A DNA stretch of 64,000 nt, taken from positions 186,001 to 250,000 of the forward strand of contig NZ_JACWZY010000006.1 of assembly GCF_014699005.1 (NCBI RefSeq), read 5' to 3'. How positions within the stretch are numbered: the first letter of the stretch is position 1; each line of letters starts with the position of its first letter. Source of the stretch: Spirosoma profusum. Its GTDB lineage: Bacteria; Bacteroidota; Bacteroidia; Cytophagales; Spirosomataceae. This document shows, piece by piece, positions 24,614 through 33,765 of this stretch. The notes beneath the pieces were generated by a model, which was not told where the DNA came from, did no database searches, and saw nothing but the letters and a program-made list of their open reading frames with translations. The translations under genes and the position numbers were made by a program.

Positions 24614-25495
24614 ATGAATAAATACCTCTTGTTTACGCTGTTACTGAGCGTATTCGTCACTATCGAAGGGTGCCGACGACACCATATATCCCGTACTAAT
24701 CCCTCAACTACCCCTGCTACGTTGCCCGATACGGCGAAGGTTGTTGTCAACTCGCCGACCACTCCGGCTACCCCCAACAAGGATACAGCAACAGCAACCC
24801 GGCCAGCTCGTCCCGGCATTGAAGAGGCCCGTGCCAACGTAGCAGAAATTGATTTTAGTTATCTGACAGCTAAATCGAAGATTTCCTTCAAAAGCCCCAC
24901 ACAGGATATCGATAACGCCAATATCACTATTCGGGCACGTAAAGACAGCCTGATCTGGGTCTCCATTTCTAAGCTTGGTCTTGAAGCGGTTCGGGCGCTG
25001 ATTACGCGCGATTCCATTACCATTATCGACAAAATTCACCGGGAATATTCGATGTATGATTTTCCGACTTTGAGCAAACAGTTCAATTTTCAGATGAATT
25101 TCCAGTTATTACAGGCCCTTATTGTCGGAAATCTGCCTCTTCCTAAACGACCGGCCCAAAAAATAAAAAACGAACACGATTACCTGCTCCTGCGGCAGAG
25201 CGAAGGCAAAGTGCTGGTTGAAAACTATATTGGTGAAGAGGATCGGAAACTGAAAAAGCTAATGGTAACCGAACAACCGACCAAAAACACGCTTCGGCTG
25301 GATTACGAAGATTTTACATCGCTGAATAATTTCCTGTTTCCATACACGAGTTTGGTAACACTTGATTATCAGTCTAAAGCCGATGGACAATTTTACCAGA
25401 CTTTATTACGTATCAAGCATAGTAAAGTAGAATTGGTCGATAAAAATCCGGGATTTCCCTTTACGATTCCGGCTAGTTATAAACGTCGGCCTTAG
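24614..25495 (+). CDS. DUF4292 lipoprotein (LolA/LolB-like fold)
   Basis: A 293-residue lipoprotein; the lipobox is TIEGC with Cys near residue 20, followed by a Pro/Thr-rich linker. The folded domain starts near residue 80 (FSYLTAKSKISFK) and contains the family's VSISKLGLEAVRALITRDSITIID, resembling the LolA/LolB half-barrel that binds lipid acyl chains. It lies between the TPR gene and the EnvC-like gene. The lipid-carrier role is inferred from fold family. Confidence 0.88.
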   Translation: MNKYLLFTLLLSVFVTIEGCRRHHISRTNPSTTPATLPDTAKVVVNSPTTPATPNKDTATATRPARPGIEEARANVAEIDFSYLTAKSKISFKSPTQDIDNANITIRARKDSLIWVSISKLGLEAVRALITRDSITIIDKIHREYSMYDFPTLSKQFNFQMNFQLLQALIVGNLPLPKRPAQKIKNEHDYLLLRQSEGKVLVENYIGEEDRKLKKLMVTEQPTKNTLRLDYEDFTSLNNFLFPYTSLVTLDYQSKADGQFYQTLLRIKHSKVELVDKNPGFPFTIPASYKRRP

Positions 25496-25568
25496 TTTTG
25501 CAGGGAATTGTTCTTAATAGCGTGATACACACCATGTAATCCCTAATTTGTTTTTGGTTTCAGTACGT

Positions 25569-27017
25569 ATGCGTTTCCTCTTTTGGTCTTCTTTCTGGTT
25601 TATGTGTCGGTTTCTTATTGTGCTGATCGGGTTGAGTTTATGCTGGCTATCGGGCTCAGTAATGGCTCAACAACAGCAGACGCAGACCTTGCGTAACCGT
25701 CAGGCGCTGGAAAAGGAAAAAAGGCAGAATCTGGAGCGGATGACTCAGATAAATACAATTCTGAAACAGACAACTTCGGAGAAACAAGTAGGGCTAGGTC
25801 AGTTAAAAGCGCTGAATCAACAAATTCAGGCTCAGTCGAATCAGATTGGTTTATTAAATAAGGACATCCGCCTGACCGAAACCGAAATCTTCGAACTCCG
25901 CCAGGCCAGCGAAGCGCTCACCAAAGATTTGAATAAACTGAAGAGCGAATATGCCTCGATGGTTTACGCGGCCGACAAACGACGTCAGCAAATCAATCCC
26001 CTGGGTTTTCTGTTCGCGGCTGATAATTTCAATCAGTTAGTAGCCCGATATCGTTACCTGCGGCAATATTCTAACGCCCGGCAAAGTCAGGTTCGCCAGA
26101 TGAATAATGTACGAACCATGCTCGATGGCAAACAGCAGGCTACGCAGCGTAAACGTCAGGAGCAACGTAGCACACTGGTTACTAAGTTGGGTGAAAGTAA
26201 GAAATTGGAGTCGCTGAAGAATGAGAAAAATCTGGTTGTCAAGGAATTAAGCCAAAAAGAATCCGAACTGGCTACTGAACTGGCAGAAAGCCGCCGGGCA
26301 GTTGATCGTCTTGAAGCCATGATTACGCGGATTATTGCCCGTGAAGCCAGAGAACGCGCCGAACGAGAGGCCCGTGAGCGAGCCGAACGGGAACGACTGG
26401 CGAAACTTGAAGCGGCCCGTAAAGCGGCAGAACGTAAAAAAGCCGAAGATGCCATTGCTGCGGCTGCAAAAGCTGGCGAAAAACCGGCCCCCGCCGACGT
26501 AGCAAAAGTAGAAAGTATTGATAAGGCGGCCGAAACAGAAACAGCAGCGAAGAAACCTGACGAACGACGTAACAACAACCTCAATGACGAAGAATCTGCC
26601 CTGGCTTCGTCATTCACGGCATCTCGGACACGCTTGCCCTGGCCCGTAACGAAGGGTTTTATCTCTGACCACTTCGGACGTAAAGCGCACCCTGTTCTGA
26701 AAGGTATTTATGTTGAAAATCAAGGTATTGATATTCAAACAAATGCGGGTGAAGGCGTTCGCTCGGTGTATGATGGGGTAGTTCAGGACGTAACGAGTAT
26801 GCCGGGTATGAATAACGTAGTGGCCATTCAGCACGGCGATTATTTTACCGTTTACGCAAAATTGAAGAGCGTATCGGTCCAGATTGGCCAAAAAGTAAAA
26901 GCCCGCGAGTCCATCGGTACAGTGGCCACCGACAAGAACGGTGTCTCCGAAATCCAGTTTCAAATCTGGAAAGAGTTTACCAAACTCAACCCCGAAACCT
27001 GGCTCATTCCTCGTTAA
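25569..27017 (+). CDS. EnvC-like murein hydrolase activator (degenerate M23 domain)
   Basis: A 482-residue protein with signal peptide ending near GSVMAQ, a long coiled coil (about 40-290, with a Glu/Arg/Ala-rich helix AREARERAEREARERAERER), a Lys/Ala/Pro-rich linker and a C-terminal LytM domain from about 355. The usual HxGxDI motif reads NQGIDI and the final HxH reads QFQ, so zinc ligands are missing. Like E. coli EnvC it therefore probably activates an amidase instead of cutting. The start is the ATG giving MRFLFWSS; another ATG 11 codons on is possible. Confidence 0.9.
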   Translation: MRFLFWSSFWFMCRFLIVLIGLSLCWLSGSVMAQQQQTQTLRNRQALEKEKRQNLERMTQINTILKQTTSEKQVGLGQLKALNQQIQAQSNQIGLLNKDIRLTETEIFELRQASEALTKDLNKLKSEYASMVYAADKRRQQINPLGFLFAADNFNQLVARYRYLRQYSNARQSQVRQMNNVRTMLDGKQQATQRKRQEQRSTLVTKLGESKKLESLKNEKNLVVKELSQKESELATELAESRRAVDRLEAMITRIIAREARERAEREARERAERERLAKLEAARKAAERKKAEDAIAAAAKAGEKPAPADVAKVESIDKAAETETAAKKPDERRNNNLNDEESALASSFTASRTRLPWPVTKGFISDHFGRKAHPVLKGIYVENQGIDIQTNAGEGVRSVYDGVVQDVTSMPGMNNVVAIQHGDYFTVYAKLKSVSVQIGQKVKARESIGTVATDKNGVSEIQFQIWKEFTKLNPETWLIPR

Positions 27018-27025
27018 GTTGTGTG

Positions 27026-27095
27026 GTTACAGAGTTATAAGGTTGTAAAGTTTATAAGTGTGGTAGCCAACTTTACAACCTTATAACTCTATAAC
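27026..27095. terminator. 27-bp inverted repeat between the EnvC-like gene and panB
   Basis: Arms 27026-27052 and 27069-27095 match at 26 of 27 positions, with a 16-base loop. It starts 9 bases after the stop codon and ends 26 bases before panB. Confidence 0.72.
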
Positions 27096-27121
27096 TTTAC
27101 AACTTCATAACAACTTCCCCA

Positions 27122-27940
27122 ATGTCTGTCCATAATCCCGATATCAAGCGCGTTACGACGCATACTATTCAGGAATTAAAAAATAAAGGCGAGAAAATTT
27201 CGGCGCTCACTGCCTACGATTATTCCATGGCTCGTGTGGTCGATACGGCTGGTGTAGAGGTGATTCTGGTTGGAGATTCGGCTTCGAACGTAATGGCCGG
27301 CCATGAAACGACCCTGCCTATTACGCTGGATCAGATGATTTACCACGCCAGTTCAGTGGTGCGGGCGGTTAAACGGGCGTTGGTTGTAGTTGATTTACCG
27401 TTTGGATCGTATCAGGGAAATTCGTCGGAAGCGCTACGTTCGGCCATTCGGATAATGAAAGAATCGGGTGCGCACGCCGTGAAGATGGAAGGAGGCCTTG
27501 AAATTAAAGAATCAGTCATACGGGTGTTGAGTGCAGGCGTGCCGGTAATGGGTCATTTGGGTCTGACTCCTCAATCCATCTATAAATTTGGTACGTATGC
27601 CGTGCGTGCTAAAGAAGAAGCCGAAGCTGAGAAACTGATGGAAGATGCCCTGATGCTTGAGTCGCTGGGTTGTTTTGGCGTTGTGCTCGAAAAAATTCCG
27701 GCTACTCTGACTAAGAGCGTTTCTCACAAACTCCGTATTCCGACCATCGGCATCGGCGCAGGCCCCGACGCTGACGGCCAGATTCTGGTTTTTCATGATC
27801 TATTAGGCATCAACAATGAATTCAAGCCACGTTTCCTGCGTCGGTACGCCGAGCTTCATAAAGTCATGACAGAAGCCATTGCTCACTACGTTGATGACGT
27901 AAAAGCCAATACGTTCCCGAACGAGAAAGAAGCGTATTGA
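27122..27940 (+). CDS. panB: 3-methyl-2-oxobutanoate hydroxymethyltransferase
   Basis: A 272-residue TIM-barrel enzyme that makes ketopantoate from 2-oxoisovalerate and methylene-tetrahydrofolate for pantothenate and CoA. Motifs are [71 protein letters not shown], and [20 protein letters not shown]. The length is standard. No panC or panD gene is adjacent. Confidence 0.96.
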   Translation: MSVHNPDIKRVTTHTIQELKNKGEKISALTAYDYSMARVVDTAGVEVILVGDSASNVMAGHETTLPITLDQMIYHASSVVRAVKRALVVVDLPFGSYQGNSSEALRSAIRIMKESGAHAVKMEGGLEIKESVIRVLSAGVPVMGHLGLTPQSIYKFGTYAVRAKEEAEAEKLMEDALMLESLGCFGVVLEKIPATLTKSVSHKLRIPTIGIGAGPDADGQILVFHDLLGINNEFKPRFLRRYAELHKVMTEAIAHYVDDVKANTFPNEKEAY

Positions 27941-27948
27941 GTTAGGGT

Positions 27949-28028
27949 AATGAATAATGATCCGCACGGGCGGCCCTGAATGTATAATGATAAATACATT
28001 GTCCATTATTCATTTTGCATTATTCATT
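27949..28028. terminator. Nested AT-rich hairpins between panB and the RluA gene
   Basis: AATGAATAATG (27949-27959) can pair with either CATTATTCATT at 28004-28014 or the identical copy at 28018-28028. An inner hairpin AATGTAT...ATACATT lies at 27979-28000. The outer right arm touches the ATG at 28029, so the alternative pairings could affect translation of the next gene. Confidence 0.55.
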
Positions 28029-28760
28029 ATGAGAAAGAAGCCATTTCAGGTAATTTACGAAGATAATCACCTGCTGATTGTTAATAAGGAACCCGGCATT
28101 CTGGTGCAGGGCGACCGAACTGGTGACACTACGTTACTGGACGTATTAAAAGCATATATCAAGGAAAAATACAATAAACCCGGCGAAGTATTTCTTGGGT
28201 TAGTACACCGACTCGACCGCCCCGTAAGCGGTCTGGTGGTATTTGCCCGTACATCGAAGGCGCTGGAGCGTATGAATGAAATTTTCCGGAAACGGCAGGT
28301 TCAGAAGACGTATTGGGCTGTTGTTCGTCAGAAACCGCCTACAGATGCTGATAAACTGATTAACTGGCTGGTAAAAGATGAGCAGAAAAATCAGGTAACA
28401 GTATATGATTATGAGGTACCGGGCTCTCAGAAAGCAGAATTAACGTATCGGGTACTGGGAAAAATTAACGAGCATTATCTGCTGGAAGTGAATCCTATAA
28501 CGGGTCGTCCGCACCAGATTCGGTCACAACTGGCGCACATGGGTTGTCCGATACGTGGTGACGTTAAATATGGTTACGATAGAGCAGTAGCCGATAAAAA
28601 AATCTACCTGCACGCCCGCCGTCTGTATTTTATTCATCCGGTGAAGAAGGAGCCAATTATTTGCCGGGCGGGCTTACCCAACGACCCGTTCTGGGAGGAG
28701 TTTCTGGAACTGGAACCCGAAACGTATAAGGACAAGGATATAGATAACCTGTACGAATAG
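28029..28760 (+). CDS. RluA family pseudouridine synthase (second copy)
   Basis: A 243-residue enzyme with catalytic Asp in VHRLDRPVSGLVVFARTSKA, an N-terminal YEDNHLLIVNKEPGILVQGD and C-terminal ITGRPHQIRSQLAHMGCPIRGDVKYG. It is distinct from the copy at 20832 and probably modifies another site. The start is the ATG at 28029 because longer forms would translate the hairpins. Confidence 0.92.
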   Translation: MRKKPFQVIYEDNHLLIVNKEPGILVQGDRTGDTTLLDVLKAYIKEKYNKPGEVFLGLVHRLDRPVSGLVVFARTSKALERMNEIFRKRQVQKTYWAVVRQKPPTDADKLINWLVKDEQKNQVTVYDYEVPGSQKAELTYRVLGKINEHYLLEVNPITGRPHQIRSQLAHMGCPIRGDVKYGYDRAVADKKIYLHARRLYFIHPVKKEPIICRAGLPNDPFWEEFLELEPETYKDKDIDNLYE

Positions 28761-28779
28761 GTTGTCTGAATTTCCTCAA

Positions 28780-28828
28780 AAAGATAAGCCGCGTCTGGTT
28801 CTGAAACGTACAGGCGCGGCTTATCTTT
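28780..28828. terminator. Bidirectional terminator between the RluA gene and a small antisense-strand gene
   Basis: Perfect 14-base arms AAAGATAAGCCGCG (28780-28793) and the complement (28815-28828) flank a 21-base loop with a further CTG/CAG pairing. It serves the RluA gene on the plus strand and the 58-residue gene on the minus strand. Confidence 0.75.
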
Positions 28829-28845
28829 GGGTCATCATAGCTCTA

Positions 28846-29022
28846 TCAGTCTACGGTAGGATGTGGTTTACCGTTCGGAATGACGTCGGCTACGAGTTGA
28901 TCCATCACACGCTCAGCCATTTGCATTGCTCCCCGTATTGCGCCATAAATGAGGCAGAGTGGCAAAATAATGGGAAGAAAAACGACCCATTGAAAAATCA
29001 TGTAAAGTCTAACGTTTCTCAT
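28846..29022 (-). CDS. Small single-pass membrane protein, 58 residues
   Basis: Reading the minus strand from the ATG at 29022 gives a 58-residue protein: MRNVRLYMIFQ, then a hydrophobic helix of about 20 residues (WVVFLPIILPLCLIYGAI), a basic/amphipathic turn and a polar tail ending NGKPHPTVD. It stops 18 bases before a bidirectional terminator and is convergent with the RluA gene. It is too short to have been listed as an open reading frame of 60 or more, but charge distribution (positive-inside start) and gene placement support it. Function unknown. Confidence 0.62.
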   Translation of the reverse strand: MRNVRLYMIFQWVVFLPIILPLCLIYGAIRGAMQMAERVMDQLVADVIPNGKPHPTVD

Positions 29023-29351
29023 TGGCTCAGGACTAAAATGTTGTAGTTAAGTGTACGGTTAGGGAGAGACAACAACTTATAAACTTCTGACAAAAGCCCC
29101 ACTTTTAATTAAAATCAAAGTTAACCTTGTATTAATACAAAATCAAGACCATCTAAAAAAGTTAATTAAAAGTTTCTTTTTAACAGACAGTAAAATACGT
29201 AAAATTGTTGTCACTGCCGTAACCTTCTTTTTAAATTTTTCAAATCTCAATTTTAATGCCAAAGCATAAAATTCATTTGTTGGTTCTATAAAATAAAAAG
29301 AGAATATCTACGTTGATTCGTATTTTTGTAGAATAATAGCTCACTATTCGT
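29023..29351. other. AT-rich divergent intergenic region
   Basis: No gene is visible in these 329 bases. The stretch 29090-29300 is strongly A/T-rich with homopolymer runs, unlike its surroundings, and carries few ACGTA sites. It separates the divergent small membrane protein and the His-rich gene. A TATTTTTG box at 29321-29328 fits the -7 consensus for the plus-strand gene. It is probably a metal-responsive promoter region, by inference from the genes. Confidence 0.5.
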
Positions 29352-29717
29352 GTGTTTCGTCTAGCAAATTATCGGTTTGGGATCGCCCGCTTTCTGCTTG
29401 GCTTGTACGTTGCCGTACTAGTCAATGGCGTAGTGTTTCGGCATGCTCACCGATTGGCCGACGGAACAATTATTTGCCATGCGCACCCTTATAAATCATC
29501 GCCGGGTACGCAGTTTCCCAAGCACGCCCACAGCCGCGATGAACTCATTTGGCTGGATGGTTTTACGAATGCGTTCTATACTAATCCTGCTGTAATTGGG
29601 TTGGTATTTCTGGCAGTCATTTGTTTTTTAACACGAGTAGGGGCGGAGCCGTTCCGCACGGTTCGTTTTCAATCCGGTCATACGGCATTTCAGCATCGCG
29701 GTCCTCCGTGCGTTTAG
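29352..29717 (+). CDS. His-rich membrane-associated protein next to a TonB receptor
   Basis: A 121-residue protein starting with GTG. An N-terminal hydrophobic helix (FGIARFLLGLYVAVLVNGVV) is followed by a His cluster: FRHAHRLADG, CHAHPYK, PKHAHSRDEL. A second hydrophobic helix (AVIGLVFLAVICFL) lies around 85-100. The His pattern suggests binding of zinc or another transition metal in the periplasm. It lies 122 bases ahead of a TonB receptor that resembles zinc receptors, supporting a shared metal-uptake role. No family name is known to me. Confidence 0.7.
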   Translation: MFRLANYRFGIARFLLGLYVAVLVNGVVFRHAHRLADGTIICHAHPYKSSPGTQFPKHAHSRDELIWLDGFTNAFYTNPAVIGLVFLAVICFLTRVGAEPFRTVRFQSGHTAFQHRGPPCV

Positions 29718-29839
29718 AGTAATCTCCGTTTTTCATGATTGATGTTTTTCACCTCGACGCTCTGTTTTGGGCGTGGATTGGTATGGCATTTTAGACATAA
29801 CTAACGTATCGATTTTTCTCAAACGCTACTTCCCGCTTC

Positions 29840-32266
29840 ATGCTTCGACTACTCCTCATTTTCATGCTGGTGCCTTATCTGGTATCAGCACAAGCTACAC
29901 TGACTGGTAAGATTACCGATAAAACCAACCAGCAACCTATCATTGGGGCAACGATTTATTTTCCTGGTCTGCAAAAAGGCACCAGTACAGATACACTCGG
30001 ACAGTATCAATTAGCCGATTTGCCGGCCGGGTCGCACAAGGTGGATATTCGCTTTCTGGGCTTCAAAAACCAGCTACGTACTGTTCGGCTCCTTACCGGA
30101 ACCACTACAGTCGACTTTGCTCTTGAGCCCGATGCTACTCAACTTCAGGAAGTTGTGGTGACTGGCCTGACGACTGGCTCGACTGTGAAAGACAGCCCGG
30201 TGCCTATAATGACGTATAATAAAATTCAGTGGCTTCAGAACAGCTCTACCAATCTGGTCGATGCAGTTGGTAAACTTCCCGGTATGTCGCAGATAACGAC
30301 GGGCGTAGGTCTGTCGAAGCCGGTTATTCGTGGGCTGGGCTTCAACCGGGTAATTACGGTTCACGACGGTGTTCGGCAGGAAGACAATCAGTGGGGAGAA
30401 GAACACGCCCTGCAAATTGACGAATACAGCATCGACCGTTACGAGATTATTAAAGGGTCGGGCAGTTTGCTATATGGCTCTGATGGACTGGGTGGCGTTA
30501 TGAGCCTGATTTCGGCCCGCCCGCCCGAAGTTGGTGTGTTTCGTGGGCAGGTATTGACCAATTATCAGACTAACAACGGTATGATTGGTGGGTCGGTTAT
30601 GGCAGAAGGAACAGGCCGGAATGGTTTATTTACTCGAGTACGGATTAGCTCCAAGAGTGCGGGCAATTATCAGAATCAGTATGATGGACGAGTTTACGGC
30701 TCGGCCTATCGTGAATTTGACCTCAACGGAACCATCGGCATCACCCGTTCATGGGGATATTCACAATTTTATGTATCGAATTGGCATCAGGACATCAACA
30801 TCGTAACCGGTGAGCGCGACCGGACTGGGCGTTTTCAGGAGCTGGTTCGCGTATCGCGCGATTCTGAAGCGTTAGCTCCCGTTTCCGACGCTACGTTACA
30901 TGGGCGCACCATTGACCTAGCTAACTATCAGAACCTGAACCACCTGAAGTTTTCCTGGAATTCGTTTGTAAAGCTGGGGAGCCGGGGAAACCTATCTGCT
31001 ATTGTTAGCTACAGCCAGAACCGTCGGCAGGAATTTGCCAGTACGTTGACGCCTGGTCAACCGGCGCTTTACTTCTACCTGCAAAACGTATTTTATGACC
31101 TTAAATACTATCTCAGCGCAGGTAATGGCTGGGATGTTACGATAGGTGGCAACGGCCTTTCGCAATACAATCAAAACCTCGGACTGGACGTATTGTATCC
31201 CGGCTATCGGTCGCTCGATAATGGCTTGTTTCTGTTCGCGCAGAAGAAAACGGACCGATTGACTCTGAACGGTGGCATTCGGATGGATGTCCGAAATATG
31301 CGTATCAATAAGCTATATGCCAGTGCCGATGGCGTATTTAGTGAAAATCCGGTTACAGGCGGACAAACGCGCTTTGGTGGTCTGGATAAAACGTATTCGA
31401 ACCCGACAGCGAGCTTTGGTGCTACGTATTCATTATCAAAACGCTGGATCGTAAAAGCCAATCTGGGGCGGGGATTCCGGGCCCCTGCTACGTCGGAATT
31501 ATCGGCTAATGGCGAACACGCCGGTACGTTCCGATATGAAATCGGGAGCACGAGTTTGCAGTCAGAAACGTCGTTTCAGGCTGACTTGGGCATCAATTAC
31601 GAATCGCCAGACGTAACGGTAACGGCCAGTTTATTCCAGAATCGAATCAACAATTATACGTATTCCGAAAAAATGCTCGACCGTTTTGGCCGCGATTCGA
31701 TTGTTGATCCAGCTCGCCCAATTCTAACGTATCGCTACGCGCAGGGGAATGCCGTTTTGTTTGGGGGCGAAGCGCAGGTTACCGTTAATCCGCGTTCGGC
31801 CCGCTGGTTTCACTTCAACACGAGTTATTCGCTGGTACGTTCGCGGAATTTATCAGCAAAAAACGATTCAGCGAAATACCTGCCTTTTTTGCCGCCCCCT
31901 CGGATAATCAGTCAGTTGAAGTTCACGAAATCAGAAGCGGGTAATCATTGGCGAAACATGTATGTTTTGCTGGAAATGGAAAATAACTGGCGACAGAACG
32001 AAGCGCTGCTTGCCTACGGCACTGAAACCGAAACTCCGGGCTATACACTTGTCAACATAGGGGCGGGCAGCGACATCATCAATGGCAAAGGACGAACGAT
32101 GGTGTCCATTTACCTGACCGTGCAAAATTTATTTGACGTTGCCTACCAGAGCCATCAGAACCGACTCAAATATTTTGGCGTCAACGAAGCGACAGGACGT
32201 ACCGGCGTTTTCAACATGGGACGTAATGCCAGTCTGAAAATAGTGGTGCCGTTTGGGAAGAGATAA
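29840..32266 (+). CDS. TonB-dependent receptor with CarboxypepD_reg-like domain (ZnuD-like)
   Basis: An 808-residue outer-membrane receptor. Signal peptide 1-17, then a CarboxypepD_reg-like beta-sandwich (about 18-105: GKITDKTNQQPIIGATIYF), a TonB box/plug (EVVVTG; plug from ~115) and a 22-strand barrel. The plug segment RGLGFNRVITVHDGVRQEDNQWGEEHA and IIKGSGSLLYGSDGLGGVMSLI resemble ZnuD-type zinc receptors. With the His-rich neighbour this suggests metal uptake, though the substrate remains inferred. It is convergent with the aminotransferase gene. Confidence 0.9.
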   Translation: MLRLLLIFMLVPYLVSAQATLTGKITDKTNQQPIIGATIYFPGLQKGTSTDTLGQYQLADLPAGSHKVDIRFLGFKNQLRTVRLLTGTTTVDFALEPDATQLQEVVVTGLTTGSTVKDSPVPIMTYNKIQWLQNSSTNLVDAVGKLPGMSQITTGVGLSKPVIRGLGFNRVITVHDGVRQEDNQWGEEHALQIDEYSIDRYEIIKGSGSLLYGSDGLGGVMSLISARPPEVGVFRGQVLTNYQTNNGMIGGSVMAEGTGRNGLFTRVRISSKSAGNYQNQYDGRVYGSAYREFDLNGTIGITRSWGYSQFYVSNWHQDINIVTGERDRTGRFQELVRVSRDSEALAPVSDATLHGRTIDLANYQNLNHLKFSWNSFVKLGSRGNLSAIVSYSQNRRQEFASTLTPGQPALYFYLQNVFYDLKYYLSAGNGWDVTIGGNGLSQYNQNLGLDVLYPGYRSLDNGLFLFAQKKTDRLTLNGGIRMDVRNMRINKLYASADGVFSENPVTGGQTRFGGLDKTYSNPTASFGATYSLSKRWIVKANLGRGFRAPATSELSANGEHAGTFRYEIGSTSLQSETSFQADLGINYESPDVTVTASLFQNRINNYTYSEKMLDRFGRDSIVDPARPILTYRYAQGNAVLFGGEAQVTVNPRSARWFHFNTSYSLVRSRNLSAKNDSAKYLPFLPPPRIISQLKFTKSEAGNHWRNMYVLLEMENNWRQNEALLAYGTETETPGYTLVNIGAGSDIINGKGRTMVSIYLTVQNLFDVAYQSHQNRLKYFGVNEATGRTGVFNMGRNASLKIVVPFGKR

Positions 32267-32271
32267 AAAGT

Positions 32272-32334
32272 CGATAGTCGTAAGTCAACAGTTGTCAGGA
32301 GAACCTGCTATAGACTGTTGACTTACGACTATCG
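32272..32334. terminator. Bidirectional terminator between the TonB receptor and aminotransferase genes
   Basis: Perfect 21-base arms at 32272-32292 and 32314-32334 lie around a 21-base loop, with an A-run before and a T-run after. It starts 6 bases after the receptor stop codon and ends 15 bases before the aminotransferase stop. Confidence 0.85.
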
Positions 32335-32348
32335 GCCTTTTTTACTCC

Positions 32349-33566
32349 TTATTTTAACGTAGCAACGGCGTTTTTGATACGTAGTACAGCTTCGGTAAGG
32401 GCTTCATCGGAAGCGGCAGTCGAGATGCGTAGACAATCGGGCGCGCCAAATCCTGAACCTGCTACAGTTGCTACGTGGGCTGAATTAAGCAGCCATTCCG
32501 CAAAGTCATCTGAATTTTCGATGGTCGTCGTGCCATCCGATTTGCCATAATAATAGCTGATATCGGGGAACGCGTAGAAAGCACCTTCCGGTACGTTGGT
32601 CCGGAAATGTGGTACGTCCTTCAGCAGTTTCACCACCAAATCGCGACGACGATGATATGCTTTGGTCATTTCCATCGAAGGCTCCAGTGGGCCATTTAAA
32701 GCGGCAACTGTCGCTTTTTGAGCAATCGAGTTGGTGCCTGATGTGATCTGGCCCTGAAGCTTTTCAACACCTTCCGCAATCCACTTGGCCGCTCCTATGT
32801 AGCCAATACGCCAGCCCGTCATTGCAAACCCTTTGGCAACACCGTTTACCGTGATAACACGATCGGCAATGGCTGGAATGGAACCGATGCTGAAATGGCC
32901 TTCGGGCGTGAAGTTGATGTATTCATAAATTTCGTCGGCCAGTACGTAAATGTTTTCGTGCTTGGCCACTACGTCGGCAATCGCGCGCAACTCGGCTTCC
33001 GAATAAATAGAACCGGTTGGGTTGTTGGGCGATGCGTACATCACGATTTTGGTACGTTCAGTGATAGCGGCTTCGAACTGTTCAGGAGTTACTTTGAAAT
33101 TATTGTCGAACGCACCGTCGAGCACAACGGCTTTGCCCTCAGCCAACTTCACCATTTCCGAGTAGCTAACCCAATAAGGTGAGAAGATAATTACCTCATC
33201 GCCAGGGTTAATAAGTACCTGAATCACATTGGCTAACGAATGCTTGGCACCAGTCGATACGACAATGTTTTCAGGTTTCCAATCGATATTATTATCACGC
33301 TTGAATTTATCCGCGATCGCTTTCCGAAGGTCAGGATAACCAGCCACAGGAGAATAGCCGTGGAAACCATCATCGATGGCTTGCTTGGCGGCTTCGCAAA
33401 TGTGTTTCGGGGTTTTAAAATCGGGCTCTCCGACACTCAGGCTAATCACTTTGTGGCCTTGTGCGGCTAGTTCACGGGCTTTCTTGGTCATCGCCAGCGT
33501 GGACGATTCTTCCAGCGCGTTGATGCGATCTGCTAGCAAACTCACGGTGTCAAGCGTGGCAGACAT
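32349..33566 (-). CDS. Aspartate aminotransferase (class I, AspB-type)
   Basis: A 405-residue fold-type I PLP enzyme that interconverts aspartate and oxaloacetate with glutamate/2-oxoglutarate. Motifs include SLSVGEPDFKTP, YASPNNPTGSIY, YVLADEIYEYI and the PLP Lys in NGVAKGFAMTGWRIGYIG, and the C-terminal Arg of LRIS. It is probably the main aspartate aminotransferase but a prephenate-type relative cannot be excluded. It has its own TACCTTTG -7 box 44 bases upstream. Confidence 0.93.
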   Translation of the reverse strand: MSATLDTVSLLADRINALEESSTLAMTKKARELAAQGHKVISLSVGEPDFKTPKHICEAAKQAIDDGFHGYSPVAGYPDLRKAIADKFKRDNNIDWKPENIVVSTGAKHSLANVIQVLINPGDEVIIFSPYWVSYSEMVKLAEGKAVVLDGAFDNNFKVTPEQFEAAITERTKIVMYASPNNPTGSIYSEAELRAIADVVAKHENIYVLADEIYEYINFTPEGHFSIGSIPAIADRVITVNGVAKGFAMTGWRIGYIGAAKWIAEGVEKLQGQITSGTNSIAQKATVAALNGPLEPSMEMTKAYHRRRDLVVKLLKDVPHFRTNVPEGAFYAFPDISYYYGKSDGTTTIENSDDFAEWLLNSAHVATVAGSGFGAPDCLRISTAASDEALTEAVLRIKNAVATLK

Positions 33567-33609
33567 AATCGGTTGTTGTTTTTTTATGAAAATGATAACA
33601 AACTGGGCG

Positions 33610-33617
33610 CAAAGGTA
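33610..33617 (-). promoter_or_regulatory. Candidate -7 box of the aspartate aminotransferase gene
   Basis: The minus strand reads TACCTTTG, a match to TAnnTTTG, 44 bases before the start codon. Confidence 0.45.
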
Positions 33618-33685
33618 CTACGTTTTCAGCGGAGGGCCGTAAATAATTCGAAAATAAAAACGCATAGGGCAGAGTGGAACAACAT

Positions 33686-33764
33686 TGTATGATGTATAAA
33701 AGATGAAGTCTGTTAGCTCCGTGATACTTGTTGCTAACAGACTTCATCTTTTATACATCATACA
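33686..33764. terminator. Perfect 32-bp hairpin directly after the BNR gene stop
   Basis: Arms 33686-33717 and 33733-33764 are fully complementary over 32 bases around a 15-base loop. On the minus strand the hairpin begins one base after the stop codon of the BNR-protein gene. It lies upstream of the aminotransferase promoter. Confidence 0.85.
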
Positions 33765-33765
33765 T

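Noticed and set aside
28762..29046. 94-codon plus-strand frame after the RluA gene
   Set aside because: It starts with TTG, reads through the terminator hairpin, and the minus strand of the same DNA encodes the more credible 58-residue membrane protein.
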